From positions 493,126-557,125 of the forward strand of contig CALNYW010000006.1 in assembly GCA_942490985.1 (NCBI GenBank): a stretch of DNA of 64,000 nucleotides, in the 5' to 3' direction. Made by a program: the position numbers and the translations under genes. Positions 40,944 to 50,729 of this stretch are shown here, piece after piece. Under the pieces are notes generated by a model. The model was not told the DNA's origin and ran no database searches. It was given only the letters and a program-made list of their open reading frames with translations. Origin of the DNA: Thiosocius sp942490985. Its GTDB lineage: Bacteria > Pseudomonadota > Gammaproteobacteria > Chromatiales > Chromatiaceae. Each line of letters starts with the position of its first letter. The first letter of the stretch is position 1.

Positions 40944-42841
40944 TGGCTTTGCTGCAAATTGCCGAGCCCGGGCAGGCCGCCGCACCGCACCAACATCGCT
41001 TAGCGGCGGGGATCGATCTTGGCACAACCAATTCGCTGATTGCGTCGGTGCGCAGTGGCCGTGCCGAAACACTGCCGGACGCCGACGGCAACCATTTGTT
41101 GCCGTCCGTGGTGCGCTACACGGACGATGGCCCGCTTGTTGGTCGAGCGGCGTGGGATGCCGCGGTGGCTGATCCGCTCAACACGGTTGCGTCGGTCAAA
41201 CGACTGATTGGGCGTGGTGTCGGTGACGTTAAATCGATTGGCGACGAACTGCCCTACGAGTTCGTTGCAACCGACGGCAGCGTACCGCGGATTCAGACGC
41301 GGTCGGGTGCTTTCACCGCGATCGAGATCTCGGCTGAAATTCTCAAGACCCTGCGTGCACGGGCCGAAGCGACGCTCGGCGATGCATTGAACGGCGTAGT
41401 CATCACGGTGCCTGCCTATTTCGACGATGCCCAACGGCAGGCGACCAAGGACGCGGCTCGGCTGGCCGGTCTGAACGTCTATCGGTTGCTGAATGAACCG
41501 ACGGCGGCCGCCGTCGCCTATGGCCTGGATCGTGGCGCGGATGGTGTACACGCCGTGTTTGATCTGGGGGGCGGCACCTTCGACGTTTCGATCCTGCGAC
41601 TTAACCGTGGCGTGTTCGAGGTGATGGCTACCGGCGGAGATTCCGCCTTGGGTGGCGATGATTTTGATGCGGCAATTGCCGGTTGGCTGCTCGAACAATC
41701 GGGTCTGCCGGTGAGCAGCGATCGCAGCATGATGCGCCAGATTCTGGGCGTTGCCCGTGCGGCAAAAGAGGCCCTCGCGGATGCGACCAGCACGCCTGTC
41801 CATCTGGAGTTGCCCGGCGGAGGGCGATGGGACGGGGTGCTGGATCGCGAGCAACTGGGCGAGTTGCTCGATCCCTTGATCCGCAAAACCATCACAACCT
41901 GTCGCCGGGTGCTCCGTGATGCCGGCATCACCACCGACGAAATCAAGGATGTCGTCATGGTCGGTGGCTCGACCCGCACGCGGCGTGTGCGCGAGCGGGT
42001 CGCGGCGTTTTTTGCTCGGCCGCCGCTGGTTGATATCGATCCGGATCGCGTTGTCGCGATCGGTGCAGCGCTGCAGGCGGACGTGTTGGCCGGCAACAAA
42101 CCTGATGACGAGATGTTGTTGCTCGACGTCAACCCGTTGTCATTGGGTATCGAGACGATGGGAGGGCTGACCGAAAAGATCATTCCTCGAAATACCACCC
42201 TGCCGGTTGCCCGTGCCCAAGAATTTACGACCTTTAAAGACGGCCAGACAGCGATGGCTGTGCATGTCGTTCAGGGGGAACGCGAACTGGTCGCGGATTG
42301 CCGCTCATTGGCGCGCTTTGAGCTCAGGGAAATTCCGCCGATGGTGGCCGGCGCCGCACGGATTCGCGTGACGTTTTCGGTGGATGCCGATGGCCTGTTG
42401 CAGGTCGAAGCGAGTGAGCAGACCACGGGTGTCAGCGCGAGCGTCACGGTCAAGCCTGCCTATGGCCTGACCGATGAGGAGATCGGCGACATGCTGAGGG
42501 CCTCGATCGAGCACGCCGGCGAGGACAAAGACGCGCGCAAGCTTGCCGAGGAGCAGGTCGAGGCGCGCCGGGTCATCGAGGCATTGACCGCGGCTTTGTC
42601 GACCGACGGTGATGAATTGCTGACCGCCGAGGAACGGGCCGGCGTTGATGCCGCGTTGGCGCGATTGGTCGATGCGGTTGCATCGTCTGACGACCCAGCG
42701 ATGATCGAAAAGCGCATCCGTCAACTTGAATCAGATTGTGAGTTCTACGTTGAGCGGCGAATGAACAGCGGTATCCGCAAAGCGATGGCGGGTCACCGAG
42801 TCGACGAATTTTCCGAGGAGGACGGCCGCAAGGCCGAGTGA
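40943..42841 (+). CDS. hscA: Fe-S assembly chaperone HscA
   Basis: 632 residues, Hsp70 family: AAGIDLGTTNSLIASV for ATP phosphate, VVITVPAYFDDAQRQATKDAA, NEPTAAAVAYGLD, DLGGGTFDVS and VVMVGGSTRTRRVRE. The NPLSLGIETMGG linker leads to the peptide-binding domain, which recognises LPPVK on IscU. It drives cluster transfer with HscB. Confidence 0.97.
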   Translation: MALLQIAEPGQAAAPHQHRLAAGIDLGTTNSLIASVRSGRAETLPDADGNHLLPSVVRYTDDGPLVGRAAWDAAVADPLNTVASVKRLIGRGVGDVKSIGDELPYEFVATDGSVPRIQTRSGAFTAIEISAEILKTLRARAEATLGDALNGVVITVPAYFDDAQRQATKDAARLAGLNVYRLLNEPTAAAVAYGLDRGADGVHAVFDLGGGTFDVSILRLNRGVFEVMATGGDSALGGDDFDAAIAGWLLEQSGLPVSSDRSMMRQILGVARAAKEALADATSTPVHLELPGGGRWDGVLDREQLGELLDPLIRKTITTCRRVLRDAGITTDEIKDVVMVGGSTRTRRVRERVAAFFARPPLVDIDPDRVVAIGAALQADVLAGNKPDDEMLLLDVNPLSLGIETMGGLTEKIIPRNTTLPVARAQEFTTFKDGQTAMAVHVVQGERELVADCRSLARFELREIPPMVAGAARIRVTFSVDADGLLQVEASEQTTGVSASVTVKPAYGLTDEEIGDMLRASIEHAGEDKDARKLAEEQVEARRVIEALTAALSTDGDELLTAEERAGVDAALARLVDAVASSDDPAMIEKRIRQLESDCEFYVERRMNSGIRKAMAGHRVDEFSEEDGRKAE

Positions 42842-42846
42842 AGGGT

Positions 42847-43185
42847 ATGCCGCAGATTATTTTTCTGCCGAATGACGATATCTGTCCAGAAGGCGCGGTA
42901 TTCGAGGCTGAGTCGGGGCAGACCCTATGTGATGCGGCTCTGGCGCACGATATCCACATCGAACATGCCTGCGAAAAGTCGTGTGCCTGCACCACCTGTC
43001 ACGTGATCGTGCGTGAAGGTTTCGAGTCCCTCGAAGAGTCGACGGAAGACGAAGATGATCTGCTCGACAAGGCATGGGGCCTGGAACCTGAGTCGCGGCT
43101 GAGCTGTCAGGCGGTGATCGGCGATGTCGACTTGGTCGTTGAGATACCGAAGTACACCATCAACCATGCAAAGGAAAACCACTGA
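42847..43185 (+). CDS. fdx: ISC system 2Fe-2S ferredoxin
   Basis: 112 residues from ATG 42847 (MPQIIFLP aligns with E. coli Fdx); the GTG at 42838 adds three residues and overlaps the hscA stop. Cluster cysteines lie in HACEKSCACTTCHVIV and RLSCQA. It donates electrons for cluster assembly. Confidence 0.96.
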   Translation: MPQIIFLPNDDICPEGAVFEAESGQTLCDAALAHDIHIEHACEKSCACTTCHVIVREGFESLEESTEDEDDLLDKAWGLEPESRLSCQAVIGDVDLVVEIPKYTINHAKENH

Positions 43186-43216
43186 TGCCTGGCGATGCTT
43201 CGTTGGAGATTGAACG

Positions 43217-43417
43217 ATGAGCTTGAAGTGGACCGATGTGCTCGATATCGCGATCGAACTCGATGAAACCCACCCGGACGTGGATCCGCTGTCGATAAAT
43301 TTTGTCGATCTGATGAATTGGGTCATGGCGCTGCCGACCTTCGACGATGACAAGGCCCATTGCGGGGAAAAGATCCTCGAAGCGATTCAGGCTGCCTGGA
43401 TAGATGAACGCAGCTGA
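43217..43417 (+). CDS. iscX: Fe-S assembly protein IscX
   Basis: 66 residues: LKWTDVLDIAIELDETHPDVDPLSINFVDL and the terminal acidic helix match IscX. It binds IscS and iron and tunes desulfurase activity. It is the last gene of the isc operon; GGAG is upstream of ATG 43217. Confidence 0.95.
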   Translation: MSLKWTDVLDIAIELDETHPDVDPLSINFVDLMNWVMALPTFDDDKAHCGEKILEAIQAAWIDERS

Positions 43418-43550
43418 CAGTCTGTCGGACTGAAAAACGCACTGGCTGATGTTTTCGGGCATTCCCTCACACCCAGCGCGCTAGCCCTTGATAGAATGCG
43501 TTATCCAAGCGCGCAATGGCATCGACGGTGCGCGGCGACCCGGAGGAAAC

Positions 43551-44795
43551 ATGCCCCTGATCAAACCTTTCCGCGCACTTCGTCCCGTGGAGGGGCGCAG
43601 CAATGACGTCGTTGCGCCACCCTACGATGTGGTCGATCGGGCCGAGGCGAAGGCCTTGTCGATCGACCGCCCGTGGAGTTTTCTGCACATCTCACGCCCT
43701 GAGATCGATCTCGCCGACACGGTCGATCCGTATGACCCGCAGGTCTATGCGAAAGGACGCGAGAACCTCGACCGCATGATTGCGTCTGGCGTGTTGCAAC
43801 GCGATGCCTTGCCGTCGTATTACGCATACCGGTTAACCATGGCGCAGCATCAACAGACGGGTCTTGTGGCGACCGCGTCGGTGGCCGCCTATGACGTCAA
43901 TCGTATCCGCAAACATGAGCATACCCGCCCGGTGAAAGAGGATGATCGGGTGCGCCAGATTGAGTCGTTGAATGCACAAACCGGGCCGGTCTTCCTGGTG
44001 TATCGCGCCAACGCTGTCGTCGATAGTCTGTTGGCCACCGTGACTGCCAAGCAACCAGAGGTCGATGTCACCGCCGAACGGGATGGCGTGCGGCACGAGC
44101 TCTGGCCCATCGTCGAGACCCAGTCGGTCGACAAACTGACCGCCGCGTTTGATGCGATGGAAGCCATTTACGTGGCGGACGGCCATCATCGATCAGCGGC
44201 TGGATCACGCGTTGGTGCGACCCGGCGGGCAGCCAACAGCGCGCACACCGGCGAGGAAAGCTATAACTATTTTCTCAGCGTGATCTTTCCGCATGATCAG
44301 ATGCAGATCCTTGATTACAATCGCGTGGTCCGCGATCTGAACGGCCTGTCGCCCGCGGAGTTTCTGGCCGCCGTCGGTGCCGCTTTCGATCTCGAATTGC
44401 GTGCCGAAGCCGTGCGGCCCGAGCGCACCGGGGAGTTCGGGATGTGTCTGGCCGGGCAGTGGTACCGCCTTGCCATTCACGACGAGCGAATTCCGCTCGA
44501 GGACCCGGTCGCGCGCCTGGATGTCAGTCTTTTGCAAGACAACCTTATCTCACCGATTCTCGGCGTCAGTGATCCCCGGCGTGATGACCGGATCGATTTT
44601 GTCGGTGGTATTCGTGGACTGCAGGCGTTGCAGCAACGTGTCGACAGCGGCGCCTGGGCGGTTGCTTTTTCGGTCTATCCCACCAGCATGCAGGCGTTGA
44701 TGGATGTTGCCGATGCCGGCGAAGTGATGCCACCGAAATCGACCTGGTTCGAGCCCAAACTGGCTGACGGTTTGGTCAGCCACGTGCTCGACTGA
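43551..44795 (+). CDS. DUF1015 family protein
   Basis: 414 residues from ATG 43551 (GGAGGAAAC in front). The family motifs are MPLIKPFRALRP, VVAPPYDVVDR, YAYRLTM and VADGHHRSAA, and the late MPPKSTWFEPKLADGLV. DUF1015 proteins are uncharacterised and widespread; the ADGHHR motif suggests an enzyme active site. The upstream in-frame codon at 43488 lacks an SD. A promoter for the following relA may lie inside its end. Confidence 0.9.
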   Translation: MPLIKPFRALRPVEGRSNDVVAPPYDVVDRAEAKALSIDRPWSFLHISRPEIDLADTVDPYDPQVYAKGRENLDRMIASGVLQRDALPSYYAYRLTMAQHQQTGLVATASVAAYDVNRIRKHEHTRPVKEDDRVRQIESLNAQTGPVFLVYRANAVVDSLLATVTAKQPEVDVTAERDGVRHELWPIVETQSVDKLTAAFDAMEAIYVADGHHRSAAGSRVGATRRAANSAHTGEESYNYFLSVIFPHDQMQILDYNRVVRDLNGLSPAEFLAAVGAAFDLELRAEAVRPERTGEFGMCLAGQWYRLAIHDERIPLEDPVARLDVSLLQDNLISPILGVSDPRRDDRIDFVGGIRGLQALQQRVDSGAWAVAFSVYPTSMQALMDVADAGEVMPPKSTWFEPKLADGLVSHVLD

Positions 44796-44822
44796 ATGCG
44801 CAGCCGGGGCTGAAGCAGGCTA

Positions 44823-47045
44823 ATGGTTTCGCGGGTTACTCTGTTGCCAAAGGAAGGTGAGGCCGATCAGCAGCAACTCGCTGACTGGCTCGACGACTTG
44901 TCTAAGCGTCGCTCAGAGAACGATGTTCGGCGCTTGCGTGAGGCAGCGGATCTGGCCCGAGCGACACATATCGGGCAGGTGACCGTCGACGGCTTCAACC
45001 TGTTCCTGTCGCTGCTGCATACCGTCGATACCCTGGATCGATTGAAGTTGGATCTTGAGCCGCTGCTCGCCGCCATGCTGTCCGAGATGCCAAGCCAGCC
45101 TGATTATGATTCAAAGGCCTTGGCCAAGCGCTTTGGCCGACCGGTCGTGGCGATGGTCGAACAGGTAGCACGGATTCGTGAGCTGTCTGCGACGGCCACG
45201 GCCACGGTCGATGAGCGTGGTGTCGAAAACCTGCGTCGCATGTTGCTCGGGATCGCCGATGACGTCAGGGCGATACTCGTTGTGCTCTCAAAACGCCTGC
45301 AATTGATGCGCAGGTTGAAATCGATGCCGCGCGATATCCAATTGCGCGTGGCACGCGAGACGCACCTGGTGCACGCGCCACTGGCCAATCGCCTTGGTGT
45401 CTGGCAGTTGAAATGGGAACTCGAAGATCTGTGTCTGCGCTACCTTGAGCCAGAGCGTTACATCGCATTAGCCAAACAGCTCGATGGCAAGCGACGCGAG
45501 CGCGAGACCTTCATTGCGAGCGTTGTGGAGCGCCTCGGCAATGCCTGTCAGGAAGCCGGCATTGCGGTTGAGCTGAGCGGTAGGCCAAAGCATATCTACA
45601 GCATCTGGAAAAAGATGCAGCGCAAAGGGCTGGATTTTGAACAGGTGTTTGATGTGCGGGCGGTGCGGGTACTGGTCGACACGGTACCGCATTGCTACGA
45701 GGTACTTGGCCTGGCACACAGTCTGTGGCGCCCGGTTCCCGGCGAGTTCGACGACTACATCGCACACCCCAAGCCCAACGGGTACCGTTCTCTGCACACC
45801 GCGGTCGTCGGCGACGATGGTAAACCGCTTGAGATCCAGGTGCGCACGCACGACATGCACGAACACGCCGAACGGGGGGTGGCCGCACACTGGCGCTACA
45901 AAGAGAGCGCACATCAGGATCAGGAACTCGAACGTCGCATCGAGTGGATGCGGCGATGGCTGGAGCAGCAAGACGATGATGCCCAACCCTTCGATGGTAG
46001 CGGCATCGAGGCTGACAGCGAATTCGAGGCGAAGCGGATCTATGTGCTGTCACCGCAGGGCAAGGTCGTCGAACTCCCGAGCGGTGCGACGGCCCTGGAT
46101 TTCGCCTATGCCATTCACACCTCTGTGGGGCATCGTTGCCGCGGCGCGAAGGTCGACGGACACATTGCACCCTTGGCACAGCCTTTGAAGAGTGGTCAGA
46201 AGGTCGAGATCCTGACCGCCAAGAATGGTGGCCCGAGTCGCGACTGGCTGAATCCGCATACCGGTTATCTGACTACCAACCGTGCGCGCAACCGTATCCG
46301 GCAGTGGTTCAAGCAGCAGGATCATGATCAGCATGTGGCGATCGGTCGCAGCAGCCTGGAGCGTGAAGTGGCCCGGTTGAGTGTGCCAAAACCGGACTTG
46401 GAGCGATTGGCAACCCGATTCAACTTCAAGACCACCGATGATCTGCTCGCTGCTGTCGGGCGCGGTGAGCTGTCGGCTATCCAGATCGCCAACACGCAGG
46501 CCGAACGAATCAAGCGCGACAGTGCCGCCGAGGCGGACAAGGAAATACCCGAGAAGCTCAAGCGCCGTCCGCCATCGCGTGAGGCCGGGGGGGCCGGCCA
46601 GGTGGTGGTCGACGGTATCGGCGATCTGATGACGCAGATTGCGAAATGCTGCAAACCCGTTCCTTATGACGCGATTATTGGCTACATCACGCGGGGCCGA
46701 GGCGTCACCGTACATCGCCAAGACTGCAATGTGGTGCGCAAGATGGACACGCAGAATCAGGCACGGCTGGTCGACGTCAGCTGGGCCGACGCGCAAGATG
46801 AATCGCGCTTCCTGGTAGACATCCATGTCCAGGCCGGCGATCGCAAAGGGCTGCTGCGCGACATCTCGTCGGTGTTTGCGAACGCAGAGATCGATGTGCT
46901 TGGCGTGAACACCCAGTCCGATCGGCGCAATGATCAGGCCAGTATGCGTTTCACCGCAGAGGTCAGCGACATGAGCCAGCTGAGCCGGGTGATCGACCGA
47001 CTCGCGCAGATTCCCGATGTGCTCGATGTGCGGCGGATGGTGTGA
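44823..47045 (+). CDS. relA: GTP pyrophosphokinase RelA, (p)ppGpp synthetase I
   Basis: 740 residues: an N-terminal pseudo-hydrolase domain lacking the HD signature, the synthetase domain (HIYSIWKKMQRKG, FDVRAVRVLV, YIAHPKPNGYRSLHT, VQVRTHDMHEHAERGVAAHW), TGS (YVLSPQGKVVELPSGATALDFAYAIH) and a C-terminal ACT domain. Loss of HD makes it monofunctional, responding to uncharged tRNA on ribosomes. An SD is weak at ATG 44823. Confidence 0.96.
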   Translation: MVSRVTLLPKEGEADQQQLADWLDDLSKRRSENDVRRLREAADLARATHIGQVTVDGFNLFLSLLHTVDTLDRLKLDLEPLLAAMLSEMPSQPDYDSKALAKRFGRPVVAMVEQVARIRELSATATATVDERGVENLRRMLLGIADDVRAILVVLSKRLQLMRRLKSMPRDIQLRVARETHLVHAPLANRLGVWQLKWELEDLCLRYLEPERYIALAKQLDGKRRERETFIASVVERLGNACQEAGIAVELSGRPKHIYSIWKKMQRKGLDFEQVFDVRAVRVLVDTVPHCYEVLGLAHSLWRPVPGEFDDYIAHPKPNGYRSLHTAVVGDDGKPLEIQVRTHDMHEHAERGVAAHWRYKESAHQDQELERRIEWMRRWLEQQDDDAQPFDGSGIEADSEFEAKRIYVLSPQGKVVELPSGATALDFAYAIHTSVGHRCRGAKVDGHIAPLAQPLKSGQKVEILTAKNGGPSRDWLNPHTGYLTTNRARNRIRQWFKQQDHDQHVAIGRSSLEREVARLSVPKPDLERLATRFNFKTTDDLLAAVGRGELSAIQIANTQAERIKRDSAAEADKEIPEKLKRRPPSREAGGAGQVVVDGIGDLMTQIAKCCKPVPYDAIIGYITRGRGVTVHRQDCNVVRKMDTQNQARLVDVSWADAQDESRFLVDIHVQAGDRKGLLRDISSVFANAEIDVLGVNTQSDRRNDQASMRFTAEVSDMSQLSRVIDRLAQIPDVLDVRRMV

Positions 47046-47261
47046 TCGATGCTCTGAAGCCGGTGCTTGGCACGCAAGTGATGGTGCAGGTAAACTAAGC
47101 TCTGGATTTAAAAGAGAAAATTATTGTTCCGCCGGTGTTGCGCAAAAGCAACATGCTGATGTTTACTGCAAACCGGCGGTCCCTGCAGTTTTTTTTTACG
47201 CCGCGAGCCCACGACTGCGTGCGATGCGGCGCTTTGTTATTTGATCTGATTGGAGTTTTTG

Positions 47262-47690
47262 ATGGCCCTGGAACGCACCATTTCGATTATCAAGCCTGAC
47301 GCTGTGGCAAAAAACGTCATCGGCGATATCTACAACCGGTTCGAAAAAGCCGGTCTGCGAATCGTTGCGGCGCGGATGATGCACCTCTCGCGTGAACAGG
47401 CTGGCGAGTTTTATGCGGTGCACAAGGAGCGCCCTTTCTACAACGACCTCGTCGCTTTCATGACCTCTGGCCCGGTTATCGTGCAGGTCTTAGAAGGTGA
47501 AAGTGCCATCGCCAAGAACCGAGAGTTGATGGGTGCGACCAATCCGCAAGAGGCTGCCGCCGGCACGATCCGGGCCGACCACGCCAGCACGGTAGACGAA
47601 AACGCGGTGCACGGTTCAGACGGGCCAGATACCGCAGCGGCCGAGATGGCGTTCTTCTTTCCCGAGGGAGTTTGCGAGCGTACGCGCTAA
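47262..47690 (+). CDS. ndk: Nucleoside diphosphate kinase
   Basis: 142 residues. The phospho-accepting His117 is in NAVHGSDGPDTAAAE, and the start MALERTISIIKPDAVAKN is standard. It equilibrates nucleoside di- and triphosphates. GGAG lies seven bases upstream of ATG 47262; the in-frame ATG at 47250 is further from consensus. About 215 intergenic bases separate it from relA. Confidence 0.97.
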   Translation: MALERTISIIKPDAVAKNVIGDIYNRFEKAGLRIVAARMMHLSREQAGEFYAVHKERPFYNDLVAFMTSGPVIVQVLEGESAIAKNRELMGATNPQEAAAGTIRADHASTVDENAVHGSDGPDTAAAEMAFFFPEGVCERTR

Positions 47691-47699
47691 CCCGGCACT

Positions 47700-48785
47700 A
47701 TGGCTATTGCTTCACCGACCAATTTGCTGGGCATGCCCCGGAGTGCCATGGAGGCCTTTTTCGAAGGTCTCGACGCGAAGGCGTTTCACGGTCGTAATGT
47801 CCTCAAGTGGATCCACAAGCACGGGGTCATCGACTTTGACGCGATGACCGATGTGCCGAAGCGGCTGCGTGATCGCCTGGCCGAAGATGCGTCGGTCGAG
47901 GTACCCAGAATCGCCCTGACCCAACCCGCCAGTGACGGCACGATCAAGTGGGTCCTGGAGCTGGAAGATGGCCAACATATCGAAACGGTCTACATCCCGG
48001 ACGATGGGCGCAGCACCATCTGTGTGTCGTCGCAGGTTGGTTGTGCGCTGGACTGCTCGTTCTGTTCCACGGCTCAGCAGGGTTTTAACCGCAACCTGAC
48101 GACGGCCGAGATCATTGGCCAGGTCTGGCTCGCCACCCGTGAACTGGGCCATCCACCGACCAATGTCGTGATGATGGGGATGGGTGAGCCGTTAGCCAAT
48201 TTCGACAACGTCGTTCCGGCGATGGAGTTGATGCAAGAAGATCTCGCGTACATGATCTCCAAGGCGCGCGTCACGATCAGTACCTCCGGTATCGTTCCGG
48301 CATTGCAGCGACTGCGTGAGGTCAGCGATGTCAGTCTGGCGGTGTCGCTGCATGCGCCGGACAACGCCTTGCGTGATGAGTTGGTGCCGATCAATCGCAA
48401 GTATCCGTTGGAGGAACTCATCCCGGCATGCCGCGATTTCATTCGCGGCGACAAGCGCCGCAAGATTACCTGGGAATATGTCATGCTTGATGGTGTGAAC
48501 GACTCCCTCGCGCATGCCAAGGCGTTGATCCGGCTGCTTCAAGGCGTGCCCTCGAAAGTAAACCTGATTCCGTTCAATCCCTTTCCGGGCTCGGCTTACG
48601 CGACGTCGCCGCCGGATCGTATCGAGGCCTTCCGCCAGCGGCTCAAGCGTGCCGGGATCATCGCGACCACGCGCAAAACGCGCGGTGACGACATCGATGC
48701 CGCTTGTGGGCAACTGGTTGGCAAGGTTCGTGATCGCAGTCGCCGACACCTGAAACGTATTCCGATCGTGCAGGAGGCGGTGTGA
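47700..48785 (+). CDS. rlmN: Dual-specificity RNA methyltransferase RlmN
   Basis: 361 residues. The radical SAM CX3CX2C motif is at Cys115, Cys119 and Cys122, in GCALDCSFCSTAQQG. GMGEPLANFDNV binds SAM, and a late Cys is expected in the CGQL segment. It methylates A2503 of 23S rRNA and A37 of some tRNAs. It starts nine bases after ndk. Confidence 0.97.
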   Translation: MAIASPTNLLGMPRSAMEAFFEGLDAKAFHGRNVLKWIHKHGVIDFDAMTDVPKRLRDRLAEDASVEVPRIALTQPASDGTIKWVLELEDGQHIETVYIPDDGRSTICVSSQVGCALDCSFCSTAQQGFNRNLTTAEIIGQVWLATRELGHPPTNVVMMGMGEPLANFDNVVPAMELMQEDLAYMISKARVTISTSGIVPALQRLREVSDVSLAVSLHAPDNALRDELVPINRKYPLEELIPACRDFIRGDKRRKITWEYVMLDGVNDSLAHAKALIRLLQGVPSKVNLIPFNPFPGSAYATSPPDRIEAFRQRLKRAGIIATTRKTRGDDIDAACGQLVGKVRDRSRRHLKRIPIVQEAV

Positions 48786-49576
48786 TGAAGAGGGCGATGA
48801 CGCGTTTGCTGCTGGTTCTGCCAATTGTCCTCCTGAGCGCTTGCCAACAGCAGGGTGTGCGCGACATACCGCCGGGCGGAGAGACCACCGGGCAGTTGGG
48901 TTCGCCATTGGCTGGACCGAGTCCCGCTGATGTCTACATCGATCTGTCGGGGGCGTATATGCAAGAAAACAATATGACTGAGGCGTTCAAGAACGCCAAG
49001 AAAGCGGTGCTGATTGATCCCCGGTCCAGCAACGCCTTCTACATGCAGGCGTTGGTCTACCAGCGGCTCGGTGAAGTCGACGAAGCGCGGCAGTCTTTCG
49101 ACCGGGCGATCAGGCTCGACCCGCGCAATCCCGTTGCGTTGAATGCGCTTGGTTCGTTCCTGTGCGAACAGGGCCAATTCGAGGAGGCCGATCCCTATTT
49201 TCGTCGTTCCCTCGACAACCCGCTGTACAGCACGCCCTGGTTGGCATCACACAACGCAGGGCGTTGTCGCGAGCGTGCCGGCGATCTTGCTGGTGCGGAA
49301 ACCGATTACCGGGCCGCACTGCAGGTCAATCCGCGGTTCGCCCCAAGCCTGCTGGGCATGGCACGGATGAGTTACGAGGCGACCAACTACCTGTCTTCCC
49401 GTGCTTACCTGCAGCGATATTCGGAAGTTGCCAGGCACACCGCCGAAAGCCTTTGGCTGGGCATGCGAACCGAGAATCAGCTGGGTGATAATGACCAGAT
49501 GGCCAGCTACGCCTTAAAACTTAAAGCGCGTTTCCCGGATTCCGAACAAGCGCAATACTTACAAACGATCGAGTGA
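48785..49576 (+). CDS. pilW: Type IV pilus biogenesis/stability lipoprotein PilW
   Basis: 263 residues from ATG 48785, which overlaps the rlmN stop (TGATG). Lipobox LLSAC ends the signal peptide. Four to five TPR units follow (AYMQENNMTEAFKNAKKAVLIDPRSS; ALVYQRLGEVDEARQSFDRAIRLDP). PilW helps PilQ secretin assembly. The cluster position between rlmN and rodZ is conserved. Confidence 0.92.
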   Translation: MKRAMTRLLLVLPIVLLSACQQQGVRDIPPGGETTGQLGSPLAGPSPADVYIDLSGAYMQENNMTEAFKNAKKAVLIDPRSSNAFYMQALVYQRLGEVDEARQSFDRAIRLDPRNPVALNALGSFLCEQGQFEEADPYFRRSLDNPLYSTPWLASHNAGRCRERAGDLAGAETDYRAALQVNPRFAPSLLGMARMSYEATNYLSSRAYLQRYSEVARHTAESLWLGMRTENQLGDNDQMASYALKLKARFPDSEQAQYLQTIE

Positions 49577-49579
49577 ACA

Positions 49580-50206
49580 ATGAGTGCACTGATGCCGGAC
49601 CAGCAGCCTAGCCCCAATGTGGCCGAGTTTTTTTCACCCGGTCCGGGCGAACGCCTGCGCGCGGCACGCCTGTCGATGGGCTTTGATCTTGCAAAGATTG
49701 CCAGTGAGCTGCATCTGACATCGGCCGTCGTTGAGCGCCTCGAGGCAGACGATTATCCCGCGGTCGGGGCGCGTGTCTTTGTGCGCGGTTACCTGCGCAA
49801 CTACGCGCGCATCGTCGAAATGCCGGTCGAATCGATTCTGCGGCAGTTCGACGAGAAATGGCCTGACGAGACGCCGACCCGCTCGATGCTCAGAGAATCG
49901 CCGCGGCTGCCGGCCGATGGCGGGCCGAGTCGTGGTGTAGCCGGCGCGATGAGCTGGTTTTTGGTGATCGGCGCGTTAGTGTTGTTCGTTATCTGGTGGC
50001 GCGGTTATCTCGACGACATCGTCCCCGAACAGATTCGCTCGGGCACCGTGCAGGAACCCGCGCTGGACGCCGATACGATTGATTCCGAGCAGCCGGCGTT
50101 TAGCGATATACAGCCCGCTGACGCGATTGCGCCGGATGGGAGCCTGCGCCTGCCTTCGCTAACCGATACCCCCCGCATCGTCGATAACCAACGAGCTCGC
50201 AAGTGA
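49580..50206 (+). pseudogene. rodZ: Cytoskeleton protein RodZ, N-terminal part before a frameshift
   Basis: 208 residues: an HTH domain (GERLRAARLSMGFDLAKIASELHL...ALEADDYPAVG-like; VFVRGYLRNYARI) and a single membrane span at residues 122-140. The frame closes at 50206, and the conserved periplasmic domain continues in another frame from about 50175. The switch must lie between 50163 (stop at 50160 in the second frame) and 50206. A C6 run at 50169-50174 sits exactly there. One C fewer would give about 360 residues, near normal RodZ length. It could be a sequencing error, mutation or phase switch. Confidence 0.85.
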
Positions 50207-50663
50207 TTCGCCGGCCGTCGATCAGTCGTCGGGCACCTCGCTGGAAACGCCGATGTTGGCGACGACTGAGCCAGCCGGAACAGCCAGCGCAGCGGCTGCG
50301 GTGTCATCAGAATCCGTCGAGCCACCGGTCCTGCAGAGCATCACGACACGAACGGCACCCACCGCCGAGATGCGGGAGGCGGCAGCAACGACGGCTGACG
50401 GGGGGGCGCCGGTCGTTGATGGCGCAACCGGCATCGTCATGACATTCAGTGCGCCATGCTGGGTCGACGTGCGAGACAGCACCAGGAAGTTCAAGCTGTT
50501 CGGCGAAATGCCTAAAGGCGCGCGAAGAGTGTTGGGCGGTGACCCGCCTTACAAGTTGGTGATCGGCAATGCACAGGCGGTCACCATCTCCGTCAATGGT
50601 GAACCCTTCGATCTGGCCCCCTATGCCAAGGGCAACGTCGCGCGTTTCACCCTCAATCCCTGA
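50175..50663 (+). pseudogene. rodZ: RodZ periplasmic domain (DUF4115), downstream part of the split gene
   Basis: The frame shifted by one relative to 49580-50206 reads a Ser/Thr/Ala-rich linker, then the DUF4115 beta domain: VMTFSAPCWVDVRDSTRKFKLFGEMPKGARRVLGGDPPYKLVIGNA (shown only in part: SAPCWVDVRD, GDPPYKLVIGNA). The family signature WVDVRD and GDPPYKLVIGN is intact. It would be translated only by rejoining with the upstream part or by the weak ATG at 50253. Confidence 0.85.
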
Positions 50664-50729
50664 GCCGAAAAGATCGCTGCAAGCGGCGCGCGCAACGGTG
50701 CGTTCGTGGCGAGATATGACAAGACATCT

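Noticed and set aside
41000..41854. A 284-codon minus-strand frame opposite hscA
   Set aside because: Antisense of an Hsp70 gene with complete motifs; no product is recognised.
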